Notes under the pieces: generated by a model
Database searches by the model: none
Told to the model about the DNA's origin: nothing
The model's input: only the letters and a program-made list of their open reading frames with translations
From: Physocladia obscura
Lineage: Eukaryota; Chytridiomycota; Chytridiomycetes; Chytridiales; Chytriomycetaceae
Length of the DNA stretch: 33,833 bases
Direction: 5' to 3'
Assembly (NCBI GenBank): GCA_027596945.1
Contig: JADGJH010000074.1
Span: 1 to 33,833 of the forward strand
Made by a program: the position numbers and the translations under genes
Shown here: piece by piece, positions 1 through 12,300 of the stretch
How positions within the stretch are numbered: the first letter of the stretch is position 1
Layout of the letters: each line of letters opens with the position of its first letter

Positions 1-123
1 GGTAATTATAGGGGAGGAAGAGGACGAGGGGGCAATAGTGGTGGTGGTGGTGGTAGTGGCGGTTCAAATGGCCCTTCGTCAACCGCGCCGCCGCATAGTC
101 GAACACCTCCTCCATCAAGTTGA
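1..123 (+). CDS. 3' end of an RGG/glycine-rich protein gene (partial)
   Basis: Frame 1 of the + strand is open from the window edge to a TGA at 121-123. It encodes about 40 residues: an RGG-type tail (N-Y-R-G-G-R-G-R-G-G), a Gly/Ser linker and a Pro/Ser-rich end. Such tails are typical of RNA-binding proteins (Lsm/Scd6, Gar1 or fibrillarin-like proteins), but no folded domain is visible, so the family cannot be named. The gene converges on RPB1, whose stop lies 222 nt away. The opposite strand is also open here, so coding is inferred from the RGG composition and could be wrong. Confidence 0.5.
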   Translation, partial: GNYRGGRGRGGNSGGGGGSGGSNGPSSTAPPHSRTPPPSS

Positions 124-345
124 ACACCATATTTTATTATTTCTCTGCCACTGTTTTTTACAACCATAAAAAAGTTCATGGGGAATCTTTCCTTCTTTCT
201 CTCAACACATTCATTCATATTTTTATTTTTTAGGTGGGATACACCGTTATTTTTCACGCTCTTTGATTTTGAACGACAGTGACGCAAAGAAAAGAAAAAA
301 AAATTCCTGAAAATACAAGCGGAAAATTCATTTTTCTTTTGCCGT
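124..345. other. Convergent 3' spacer between the RGG-tail gene and RPB1
   Basis: This 222-nt AT-rich spacer should hold both 3' UTRs. It has runs of T and A (for example 291-303) but no gene. No canonical AATAAA was recognised for either gene. Confidence 0.6.
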
Positions 346-3300
346 CTATGATGACGACCCACTTCCAGGATTATTATTTGGACTCGTTGGAGAATATGCT
401 GGAGAAGTTGGAGAATATACTGGAGATTCGGTATTATCGCTATTAATGGCAGGCGAGTATGTTGGATTGGCCCCAGAATACTATTGAAACAATTTTTTTC
501 AATGAAAACTGAGGTAAAAGAAGAAAACCCTTACCCCAGGAGCTGGTGAGTAATTTATCGATGCCGGCAAAAACGATGGGCCGCTGACAGCAAATGTTGG
601 TGCGGCAGGACTGTAACTGGGCGATGAAGGGGAATAATTAGGTGATGTTGGAGAGTAATTCGGCGACGTTGGGCTGTACGATGGAGATGTTGGACTGTAG
701 GACGGGGATGTCGGGCTGTAAGAAGGAGATGTCGGGCTATACGAAGGAGACGTCGGACTGTAAGAAGGAGAAGTTGGGCTGTACGATGGGGATGTTGGAC
801 TGTACGACGGTGATGTTGGACTATAATTCGGTGATGTTGGACTATAGCTTGGAGAAGTTGGGCTGTAACTTGGAGAAGTTGGGCTGTAGCTTGGGGAAGT
901 TGGCGAGTAGCTCGGAGATGTCGGACTGTAGCTTGGTGAAGTTGGGCTGTAGCTTGGGCTCGTTGGAGAATAGCTGGGTGAAGTTGGGCTATACGACGGC
1001 GAGGTTGGGCTGTAGGATGGAGAAGTCGGACTGTACGATGGCGATGTGGGACTGTACGATGGTGAAGTTGGGCTATAGCTCGGTGAAGTTGGGCTGTAAG
1101 AGGGTGAGGTTGGACTGTACGACGGGGAAGTTGGGCTGTAAGAAGGAGATGTTGGACTGTAAGATGGAGACGTCGGTGAATAGCTTGGAGAAGTTGGACT
1201 ATATGAAGGGGAAGTTGGACTGTAGCTCGGTGAGGTTGGACTGTATGAAGGAGAAGTAGGACTATAAGAGGGGGAAGCTGGACTGTATATGGGGCTGGAT
1301 GACCCATAAGCAGACATCCCTGCTCCAGCAGGAGTCCTGTGTGTAGGTGAAAATATAACAGCTCCATTTGGCGAATAGCTTCCAGATGGTGAATAGGGCA
1401 TTGGAGTCGATGCAGTGCGATCCAAATAAGGAGTTGCTGAAGTCATTGATGTATAGTCAAAAGCATACTGATAGAAAGAAGACATTTAACAAAACATTAA
1501 ATACAAAAACCTATTTACCGATGGGTCCTGAAATTCATGAGCCTGCTGCAGTTTTTCTTCATTCAAAAGTACTTCAAAACTTCCTGTTCCAAGATCCGCT
1601 AACTGTCCAAGAATTACATTTTCAGAAACTCCCTTACAATCATCCAGTTCGCCGACACCAGCAGATTCAAACAGCAATTCTACAGTCTCTTCAAACGAGC
1701 ATCTTGCCAAAACTCCAGCATCAGTGCGGTTAATTCCATGCCTGGTGATAGACATGAGCTTTCCGTTTTGACACATAACGTCGCTAAGAAGGGCCAAGTG
1801 CCGATAATTGACATAAGATCCATCTGAATTAATGACGCCACGCAGTTCGTTTAAAAGAGCAGCTCTCGTAGCTTCAATTCCAAGAACGTCAAAAACTTCA
1901 ATAATACTATTTGTTGTTGTAATATTTGCATCAACTCCTTCAATACTGAGAACGTCTTTAAAGTTTGAACCATTTGTTTCCAAAAAATAGTGCTTTCTTT
2001 GGTCAAATTTACCATCAGCATCGAGTGCCTTATACTGCAAAAAGAAAACGGAAAATATTAGAATACAGCAAAAGAAAGAAGCGGTTTAAAAAACAAACCT
2101 TGTACTCAGAAATAAAGGCTTTACCTATACCTTTAATTCCACAAAGAGATATATCGTTTAAAATATTTTCCTCGATTTTCTTCAAGAACACATCCTCTTC
2201 AGCAAGAATTTCATCATCGGCTTCCTTATTTGGAACAATACGAGCTAATATCAAAGGATGTTGATCATTATCATCAGAGAACCAGCATTTGAAATCGCCT
2301 CCAAATTCACCCATAATTTTTTTACAGATATCTTCCATTGACAAATCTCTTCCTTGTTTCAAAACATAGTCAATTCCTACACGAAGCACCCATGGAGAAT
2401 ATTTTGAATAATCATCATCTTCAAGAGCAAATGATTCAATAATTTCTTTATCCTGATTGAAAATATCATCCGGAGTTTTATTGATTGGTTCTTGGGGGCT
2501 CGGATCATACCAAATCTCAGTAAACGACGTGATTCTCTTCAGATTTGTGTATTCAACTTTTGATTGAATTCTTTGAGCAGTTGCCAAAGAATGGTTAAAC
2601 TCTGGAGTCATATGGATTGAAAGCGATGGTGTGCGCAAGTTAATGGCAACATTAATGATTTCCTTCAATCGTGGCACACCTGAGGTTACTTTTTTGGAAC
2701 CAACGCCTGCTAAGTGAAATGTATTCAAAGTCATCTGAGTGGCTGGCTCTCCAATAGATTGCGCAGCAATTGTACCAACCATTTCTCCTGGATGAACGAT
2801 GGCCTGATGAAAACGTGCCTCAATTTCTCCCAATAACCATTCAAATGCCTGCGAATTCAACTTGTATTCGTCAATAACCTTACGAGAGGACAAAGTGCTG
2901 CGCAACAGCATTTGAAACAGCAAAGTTGCATTTCGTTGTGCAACTTGACTCAAAGAATCATTACCTCGAACAACAATCAATTTCTCCAAAAGCAGACGAA
3001 CGCCTTCAATAACAACAACTGGGCTCAAATCAACAGGTTTTTTGCGATCAATTCGGAAATTTCTTGCTGCATTTTTTATCAGTCTGCCCAAGTTTACAGG
3101 AAGAGGCCAACGATTTTCGCCTGTGGGAAAAATTTCTTCGCGAAGCACATTTCTGTCATCCCGAAGTTGCTTTAACTCTCCGTCCAGCAAAGTTTGAGAA
3201 GCTGGCTCATTCATCAACTCAGCGGTTATGCGAGGATCTAAAGACGAAAGCTTATACCGAGGCTCTGTAATATCAACGCGGTATTTCTTTTCGAAATCCT

Positions 3301-6300
3301 TGTCTGCAACATTCATAATCTCCAACGGTTGTGGCTCAACTTTCGAGCCATCCATCCCATCTTCACCATAACAAAATTGAACAATATGTCCAGCCGAATT
3401 TCTCACTGTGCCATCATACTTGGCCATTACATCTTCTAAGGCTTTCACAAGACGACGCTGAATATATCCAGTTTCAGCCGTCTTCACAGCTGTGTCAATC
3501 AACCCTTCACGACCTCCCATAGCATGAAAGAAGAATTCTTGAGGAGTAAGTCCACGGAGATATGAATTTTCAACAAACCCTCGAGCTTCTGGCGAATGAT
3601 CATCCTTCGTAAAGTGCGGCAAAGAGCGGTGCTTGAATCCAAAGGGGATACGATTTCCTTCCACAGACTGTTGGCCAACACAAGCAGCCATTTGCGAAAT
3701 ATTGACAGACGATCCTTTCGAACCAGCAATGACCATTTGACGAGCATTATTGTGTTCACTAAGCGACTTTTCTGCAGATTTGCCGGCATTATCACGAGCC
3801 TTATTCAGTTCTGATTTAACATCAGCCTCGAAGGTTTCTCGAATCGTCATTCCTGGATGAGCTTCAAGCCGGTTGTCGTGCGCTTTTTGTACGATTTCCT
3901 TGACTTTTTTACGAGCAGTTTGAACCGCATTTACAATATTTTCCATCGTTGCCTCATCTGCGATTGTGTCGCCTATTCCGATGGAGAACCCATTTTGCAA
4001 TAACCAATAATTCACTACAACTTGGCAAGCATGAAAGAACCGTTTTGCAGCTTCCGGACCATACTCCATAGTAGCCACATGAATTATGCCTCCTCCAGAA
4101 TTTCCAACAGTCTTTTTACATAAGATTCCGGCAATGCATTCACCGTCTTGAATAATAACTTTCGTGTCACCAATAGCCAGATCCGGATTTTGAGTGTCCC
4201 AAGGCTTATCCTTGTCGTAGTCAGGGTGTTGCGAGTGATATCCTTCAATATTAATTTTTGGGATAATGAGAGACATCATCTGTTTTCCAGTCCATAAAGG
4301 CACTGGCTTCAAGATTGCAGGCGTCGGAATTACACCATCCCAATCTGGAACCCACATCAGAATATTCATAACTAAATCTTTGGACAAAAAATTATCGCGT
4401 TTCGTAAACTTTCGAATCCCACATAGCGAGTCTTGGACTATACCCATACACGGTGCATTCTTCTGAGGTGAGACAATTTGGCGAGGTACCATACATAATT
4501 CTTGAACTTCCGCTCGTGTTTCATGCGTTTGTGGAACGTGCAAATTCATTTCATCACCGTCAAAATCGGCATTGTAAGGAGTAGTCTAAAAATAATTTTA
4601 AAAATATATCAAATAAGGTATAATATATAACATATACAAACATACCACAGATAAATTGAGTCGAAAAGTTGAATATGGCATAACTTTGACTCGATGACCC
4701 ATCATACTCATCTTGTGCAAACTAGGCTGACGATTGAAAATAATCAAGTCGTCATCAACTAAGTGACGTTCAACTTTATATCCGAACTGAAGCTGAATAT
4801 CGCCGCCTTGTTTGCTGTAGCGTAAATCAATGCGATCTCCATTGTCGCGAATAACATACTTTGCACCGGGATGTTCAGTTGGACCATTTTGGACGCACGC
4901 CATCAAACGGTCAATGTTGAACGGAGTTACGGTCTCTGGAAAAGTTAGATTTCTTGCAATACTACGAGGAACTCCGACTTGGTCAATAAAAAGGTTTGGA
5001 TCTCCAGTAATTACTGTACGAGCTGAAAAGTCAACCCTCTTGCCCATTAAGTTTCCACGCAAACGACCTTCTTTTCCCTTTAATCTTGCACGAATCGATT
5101 TAAGCTATTTATTGAAATTAAAATTCGCATTAAAATAAAAAGAACAAAAACTAACAGCTCTTCCTGAACGTTTTTGAGTCGATTGCGGCAATCCATTGAG
5201 ATCGTTGTTCATGAGCGTGGCAACATGATACTGCAATAGAGATTCAAATTCTGCAATAACATGAGCTGGAGAGCCTTCAGTTTCGTGGGTCTTCAGATTA
5301 ATATTTGATTTAATAATACTCTGAAGCGCAAATGTTAAATCGTCTTCTGCTGAAGGCGCGCCGGGCGTTGATACTGAAGGACGGACCGGCATAGGCGGAA
5401 CTGGCATCACGGAAATTATCATCCATTCAGGTCGAGCCCATTCTGGGCTTAAACCCATCAAACGACAATCTTCGTCAGAAATCATCTCAAAAATCTTGCG
5501 ACAAGCTTCACCATTCAAAACCTTTGTCGACGCTTCTGCAGTTTCATCCTGAATAAAAAAAGAAAAAAGTCTATAAAACAAAGATTTTTGATGAATTCAA
5601 TGACGGTTCTTTCTTAGTACCCCATCTTTTGTAGTTTTGATCGTCATGTTGAATTTTAATCCATCTTTACGAAAAGTGGGCTGCTTAGATCCACAGCCAC
5701 CATGATTATGCTTAATTTTGGTTCCAGGTGCGACTGCATTTGGATCGATATCTTCGCCTGTCGCACACATATTTTTGCCTTTGCAGATATTCCAAACTTC
5801 ATTGAACTTGACTTTTCTGTTAGAAAATCGTTGGGCCCGTTTTAAGCGTTCGTCACTGATGTCCACCTTCAACTTCCCGCAGTTAATACAAACACATTCA
5901 AGGATTTTTTTGATCATTGGCAGATACCCTAAACAAAAAATAAGATAAAATGATCATTAAGAGAGGAGGGAGAGAGGAAAAAAAGATAAAACCTGGATGA
6001 AAAACTGGTTTTGCCAGTTCAATATGTCCAAAATGGCCTGGACAATCAGTCATATTTTCATTACAAGTTTGGCATTTGAAATTACGATCCACTGTGCCCA
6101 TGCGCGAATCAAGAAGCCCACCTGGCTTGATTTTCTCGTTTTCACGAATTTCCGGAAATTCGATCTTCGCAACAGACATCATTCTCTATTTTTCGAAACC
6201 ATATTATCAATCATATTTATTTTTTCATCACTTTGAAGGATAGCGAAGGAAAAGAAGGAAGGGAAAATACCGTTTCTTCAGGCGATAGTAAACCAAACTG

Positions 6301-6369
6301 GACATAGCTGACCTTTTTCAAGGGAGCTGATGACGCTGGAAAGCCGTGAAGTTGGATTGTTTGAACCAT
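346..6369 (-). CDS. RPB1: DNA-directed RNA polymerase II largest subunit (RPB1)
   Basis: Catalytic subunit of nuclear RNA polymerase II. Exons (- strand, 5' to 3'): 6271-6369, 5993-6185, 5621-5928, 5156-5548, 4646-5104, 2099-4585, 1519-2034, 535-1467, 346-480; 5523 nt, 1840 aa, all phases consistent. The start is the ATG before the conserved [11 protein letters not shown] segment. The clamp zinc site C71/C74/C81/H84 is in [17 protein letters not shown]. The Mg-binding motif [10 protein letters not shown] (about residues 489-498; Asp 491, 493, 495) straddles close to an intron junction. The trigger-loop sequence [13 protein letters not shown] is near residue 1108. The linker is followed by 33 heptads (residues 1546-1776) and a 64-residue divergent tail with three more YSP-type units. 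Introns are 51-85 nt. Length and order match RPB1 of other eukaryotes. Confidence 0.98.
595..1287 (-). repeat. RPB1 C-terminal domain heptad array (33 x 21 nt)
   Basis: The 693-nt stretch encodes 33 uninterrupted heptads, starting YSPASPS and ending YSPAAPT. About 27 are the exact consensus YSPTSPS; three are YSPTSPN and one YSPSSPS. Codon use varies between units, so selection on the protein rather than recent tandem duplication keeps them uniform. CTD kinases and mRNA processing factors bind this array in other eukaryotes. Confidence 0.97.
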
Positions 6370-7469
6370 ATCGACAGAAGTCGGCGAAGTGAAAGGGATA
6401 AAAAAAGGCTATTTTGTGGGGAAGTATTTTCGAATCAGCCAATTGGACACCACAAAGCCCCTTTCCAACCTAAACTAATAAAAATAGCCAAAGAAGGCTT
6501 GGTATGTGGACTGAAGAAGGGAGAGTTGAAAAATATGAACTATATTCGTCCCAGCAGTAAACAGATCGAGGATAGTATCAAGTTGTCATATAATCGGCAA
6601 TCATCGGTATTGAATAAAAAATATTAGAAACAAATAAAAAGGAGGAAGTATTACACACACTGGCAGACAGATGTAAAGCGTGGATTCGTTGGACGGATAT
6701 GCAAAGGTAGATACGCAGAGGATAAGAACAGCAAGACAATGGCTGTTTAGCTCAACATACAAACCCCAATAGGGAAGGATGGAACCTTAAAAAAAGCAGA
6801 AAGCTCTTGGTGCGGACTGTAAGAGCGACTACGTCAAACAAATAGTCGAACTGATAATGAAGGATGTGGGTAATCCCTTGCGGTGCTTTTGCTGTTGCTG
6901 TTTGGTTGTTGTTGTTTGGTGTCGCTGAGTGACTCCAAACAAAATCGAACAAAAAAGGAAGAAAAAAGGTCTTTTGTTTCTCTTCGCCCTCTTCGCCACG
7001 CCGTCCCTCGCCACTTGTCATCAAAGAAAAAGAAAAAAAAAAAGGAAGAAGAAATACTCAGAGAAACTAGTTATTTTTTGTACTTGTTTTTAGTGTGCTT
7101 TTATTTGGCAGATGTTAGCTTGAGTTTATTATTTAGATTCCTTTTTTATTTATTCGTTTCTTTTTTTCTCTCTATATCTTCAATTAAAGATGTAAATCTT
7201 TCGTAAATCTAAGATCTGCAAAAGCAAAAGCAACGAAAATCTCCAGAAAAGCATTTTCACAAAAACCTTCTTTGCTGCCAAAAACGTCTCACCTTCAATT
7301 TTCACAAACTGTTAAGTTTCAACGAAATCAGGTGAACGATATTGTAACGCGTCAAAAGACAAAACTTGCAATTTAGTTTAAAGGTGGCAAAACAGAACAG
7401 TGACATAGAACGTTAGTATTTTCAGTTATGTAGGAGAAAATGATATAACTTAAACTTTTTTGCTCAAAG
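6370..7469. promoter_or_regulatory. Divergent spacer between RPB1 and the HMG-box gene
   Basis: About 1.1 kb with no gene recognised; it should hold both promoters and 5' leaders. Visible are an A-rich tract at about 7025-7055, T-rich runs at about 7140-7175 and short pyrimidine-rich stretches. CpG dinucleotides are frequent here, unlike the tail of the window. Open frames across it have biased, low-complexity translations and no recognisable motif. No tRNA-like A/B boxes were found. Confidence 0.55.
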
Positions 7470-9230
7470 ATGTTCTCTCTTTTGGAAGATGATCCTGATA
7501 ACGGCGAAACTCAATTGAATACGTGCCCAATATCTCCACTCCAAATTTTTTCAAGAGAGCTGCATTTACAAACAGACCCTGAAAATTTCGCAGCTGACCC
7601 AGCTTTTTTGGATTGGGGTGCACTGTATAGATCGGGATTTAACACGACTACAAATAACACACCAGACTATATAGCAATGATGCAGAACGGTGCAGACTTT
7701 TCAAGTAATAATATTGAAATGGACGAGGCCCTTTTTGCTTTCGAAAACGGTTTCGGGACCTATTTTGCACAGACTGGAATTGCGGACACTTTCGATATAA
7801 CCGGTGAAAATCCATCGGAACAGCAAAACCCAGCGAATTTAAACGACAGTGTCTCCAATAATCTTAATCAAAACCAATCCCGTAATTTTTCAAACTTAAT
7901 GCATGCTTCTGAAAACGTAAATTCGCCAAATCTAGCACATCAGCATATACCACATCGTCAAAGTTTGATTAAACAAAACCCACAAATGATGATATCAATG
8001 GCGGATGTTTTGCCACAGGGAAAGATGAAAAAGTCAACAAGTAGTGAACGAAAACAGAAGAAAATTTCCAGGGTGAAGGGGCTTCTAAAAAATACAAGTG
8101 CTAAGAAAATCCCAAAGAATCATCCATCTCTACAGCCAGGCAATTATATGAATTTGCTTCAGTTAGCTAGTGCAGCAGATATTGGGCAATCGACGACAAC
8201 AGTCGATCAACACGCATCTCCAGCATCTACTGGAATACAAGTTGCATCTGTTGTTGCTACACCTGCCGATGTCACACAAACAAATTACGATATTCCACTT
8301 AATAACCCCACTGAGTTTGGAGACAATTCAGTCAATACTATCCAGGCAATAGACCCTGAGCAAAAATTAGAGATAGTAGAGTGGCAGGGAACTCTTCATG
8401 ATCTAGAACAAGATGAACAAGTCAAGCGATTAAGATGCGAAGATGAATTCACACATGCCGAGCAATATGTTTATTGTGGACCAGTTCAAGCACAAACTAT
8501 ACCCGACAATCAAACTGTAGTATCAAATTGCCCAGTATCTGCACCAACAACAACGTCCACATTTGTAGCTAGACATCGACGCGAAAAGCCTGCCTCGCAT
8601 ACTCCGCGTCCTCCAAACTCTTTCATAATTTACCGCAAAGAAAAACATGCGGAATTAATGTCACAGTCAAGTGGAACAGCAACCTTGAACAACAACGTAA
8701 TTTCGAAAATTGTGGGGTCTATGTGGAAGCAAGAGCCAGCAGAAGTTAAAGCAATGTATGCGGCAAAGGCACAAGAAGAAAAACGCGTTCATATGCTTAA
8801 GCATCCTGATTACAAGTACCGTCCGAAGAAAAGTCCACCAAAGCAGCAACAGCAGCATGGAAACAATCAAAACACTGCAGTTCCTCAATCAAATCGGTCA
8901 AATATTGTCACAATGATGCCTATGGCTGCTGGAGGAAGATATTTAAAAATTGGAAATGCAACAAGTAATTCCACTGACGCAGGATCAATTTCTGTCACGC
9001 CTCCATCAATTATGAGTCAAAATAGAGGATCAAACGCTGTAGTTGGTGGTATGGGAATGTCTATGGCAACAATGGAAGATTTTCAGTACTGCAACGTACC
9101 GCAAGAGTTTTTTATTCAGCAAGGAATGTATCAGGCGGCATACCAAATGAACCCACAGTTTAATCAACCATGGGAAGACTCTGAACACATTGGTAACTTT
9201 ATGCCAGTCTATTGGACATCAACCCAACTC

Positions 9231-9269
<39 letters not shown>

Positions 9270-9287
9270 CAAAAGCAATACTCTTGA
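7470..9287 (+). CDS. HMG-box transcription factor, fungal MATA/Ste11-like
   Basis: Single-exon gene, 605 aa. The HMG box spans about residues 380-452: it opens RPPNSFIIYRKEKH, continues NNNVISKIVGSMWKQE and closes HPDYKYRPKK. That pattern (RPPN-F-YR; N--IS-I-G--W; HPDY-Y-P) is the fungal mating-type/Ste11-like class of sequence-specific HMG domain rather than animal SOX. The helix 1-2 loop carries a few extra residues (SSGTATL). A basic patch at about residues 187-215 may be a nuclear signal. Flanks are Asn/Gln/Ser-rich and disordered, ending in a 12-Gln run. The role is inferred: a DNA-binding regulator, possibly of mating or sexual development. Nothing in the flanking genes marks this as a known MAT locus. 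It ends 71 nt from the COG1 stop (convergent). Confidence 0.9.
9231..9266 (+). repeat. CAA(CAG)11 trinucleotide repeat encoding polyglutamine
   Basis: One CAA followed by eleven perfect CAG codons, giving 12 consecutive Gln near the C-terminus of the HMG-box protein. A pure CAG run is length-unstable by slippage, so allelic variation is likely. Confidence 0.95.
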
Positions 9288-9358
9288 AACCCCCTTTTTT
9301 ATTTTGAGCATAAAAAAAAGTAAAAGTGCAAATTTCTTCTTTCATTTTCTAAACTTTT

Positions 9359-12300
9359 TCATCCCATTCGACGAGAAACCGACTCGCGCGGAGAAACATC
9401 AACAGCCGAGCCACTTCCCATTAATGCTCCGAATGCACCAAATATACTCTTGTGGTTCACATTTTGTGCAGCACCCACTAAACCAACAACTCCACTAATA
9501 ACAGATCCGCTGATCGAATATGTGCTGTCTTTAGATCCACTTCCATTGGCGTGGGCATTTGCATTTGCATTTGCAGAAATCTGAATTCTTAGACGTGCCT
9601 TGCGTGATTTATTTGCATCCAATTGATTAGTTGCTGTCACTGATACTGTCAATAAAAATCAAGCAATTAAAATTATTGCTATATTTTATATTTGAACAAC
9701 TACCTCTTGATCTTGATGCTACCGGAATTGACGCACCAGGCAAAGAAGTCAATAACATAGTAAATCTAGGCGGTTGGGTAACAACAGCAATTATATTGTG
9801 CGTTTCTTGCAAAGATGGATTTTTTTTCCTGCTAAAAAGTTCAAAATTTTTGAGTTTTCTGTAATTATTTGAAACTCACACTTCTGACGGTTTTGAATTC
9901 AAGGCCAACAAACTGCCCAATAAAACTGATGTGCGGTAATAAAAACGCTCCACATTGGATGAAAGATGTGTTGCTGCGATGGCAAGATCTACAGGGTCAA
10001 TCTACAATTGAAAGTAAATACTGGTCCCAATGTCGCTAATGTTCGAATTCACCAAAGATCTAATTAATGCAAGAACAGACAGAGCAGGCACTTTTGTATC
10101 TCGTAACGGCGTGCCAATTGATTGATCCCCGTCATACAGCCAGCAACCATCAACAACTTTGATTAGAAATTCATAATCGAAAAGAATTTGTAAAAACGAT
10201 TTCTCTGAAGCTTCTAATGATGGTAAAACATCGTTTAAAAATTTTTGGTACACATTAATAACTCGATTCGCAAGCTCCGAAATAAGAATTTTCAGAATAG
10301 GCTGTAAAAACTATTAGCCGCAAATTAGTATTCAAAATTATGCTTTCACCTTTTCAATAATGCAACCATTCAGATTGTTAAGTTCGATAACCAAAGAGAA
10401 CAAGTTATGGACAACGAAATTAGAAGCTTGAGCTGGCATTCTCAACTTTTCTTCTTCCAATTTTCCAGATTCATCTTTAACATGAAGAACAGAGGCTGTT
10501 TTTAAAATAAATGTAAAATTAATAAACAACAAATAATACTAATGACAAAGAAAATATACCTTCCCAAACACCAATAAATTTAGATCCGAATTTCCAATCT
10601 TCAACTATGAGATCTTTGCTTAGATTCGCTTCGAATTTGGAGCATGTATAATCAATCCAGATTTTCATAGCCATTATGTGAGCAGCAATCAATCCGTTTT
10701 GAGTTACTTCAAGATCAGTTTGCGGAACTGAAATGTATATATATAGTTTTGTGAATAAAAAAATAATGTCAATAAATTTGTAAACCAGAATCCCTTGATG
10801 TAGCAGTTCGCTGGCGTAAACGAGAAACAACTGAAGATGTGTTCTCGATTTCGTCTTTCAAAATAGGTGTTGAAAGTATTCTGATTTTGATTGCCACTGC
10901 TTTTGCAATACGAGCGATAAACACTGCCTGAGCCACTGCAACTTAAAAGTGAAGCAAGAAATAAGAGACAGAAAAGAAGAAAACTGGTTTTTATAAACCT
11001 TCTGGTTTCTGACTAGCCACAGATTTCAATAACACCAACAAGTTTTGTTGGTATCGTTCAATTGCTTTCAGATATTGCACTTGAAAATAATTCATCAGTG
11101 AGTCAATATCTCTGTGTATAAGTAAAATAATTAGGTTGAAATAATTATTATGATCGGATAAAATCAAACCGTTCAATTTTTTTATTTTTATTGTCATTGT
11201 TGGCATCAAACGTTTTGGTTGGTGATGCAACATAACTTCCGCGACGACGGCTGTCAACATAAAAACCTGCAGTCATCAGAGGCACAATACTGAGTTTAAT
11301 TGATTCCAGGGTTTTTTCGAATGAATCTGTCACGGTGGTAACTGAGACCGATTCAGTTTTGCACAAAAGATCAGGTTCATTAATTTTTGAATTCGCAGAA
11401 TTTTTTGATACGACGTTCCAAATGTATTTTGCCACATTACGATCTACAGTATTTTGAAAAAGCCAATTGAAATTAAACTTGGTCTGAAGAAAAATAAAAT
11501 GGGTTGAAACCATGCGAATCAATTTGCTGTAAGGCTTGAAGAAACGGAGTCACAACGGTTTCAACCTGGTCTGACAAAGATAAAAGTGAATTTTCAATTA
11601 CAGCCATTGATAATTCTTTGAAGACGGGTCTAAATATGTCATCCCACATTGGGACTCTCCTTTCAACCACATGAATACATAGTTTTTGCCATTCTGCACT
11701 TGTTGACGAAATTTCTGACAAGTAATCGTTGGAATCAAATTGCTCAATATACTTTAACAAAGTTTCTCGAATAGCAGCAAGCTGTAGTCCACTACTGACA
11801 TGCTTCAAAACAGCCGTGACCTTCCTTCTAATTTCGTCAATTGACTGTAATATCCACAAATCAACATTTTCTTTAACGAAATCTTTCGTGATCTTATTAT
11901 TTCCACCTGTCGCAAACAACGGAATATGCGATTGTATTGCTGAAGGTAAATGTCTATGAATAACGTGCATATTTGTTTTTTCAGAATACAGTGAAAACAG
12001 TAAGTTTCCTGCAAATCCTGACAACTTTGGTTTTGCAGTCAATTCTGTAATCAATGAATCCAATAATGCCGAAGTATTTGAGTCGAATGGATAAAAAATG
12101 ATGGTCAACTGAAACATGGTTTTTTGGAGAATTTTCGCGAGATTTTTCAAGAGATCTGGAATACTCATTGCGCTTGTACCATAATCTTTGAGGCAGTCGG
12201 AAATTGCTTCTCTACGCATAGCGAGAAAAATGTTAAAGACATGCCGCGGACTGATTCGCTCTAGGAGCATTACGGCACAAAGAGATTCCGTAATATTCTG

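Noticed and set aside
642..1259. 205-codon open frame on + across the CTD repeats, and a 270-codon frame on - in a second phase
   Set aside because: Both are repetitive shadows of the 21-nt heptad array. The RPB1 frame explains the region fully.
6752..7206. Several 60-107 codon frames in the RPB1-HMG spacer
   Set aside because: Translations are low-complexity, follow A/T or pyrimidine runs, overlap on both strands and show no domain.
7470..9287. Animal SOX gene
   Set aside because: The box has the fungal MATA/Ste11 pattern (RPPNSFIIYRKEKH, HPDYKYRPKK), lacking the SOX RPMNAFMVW core.
10041..10052. GTTCGAATTC near 10041 as a tRNA B box
   Set aside because: It lies inside a 51-nt COG1 intron with no matching A box or acceptor stem.
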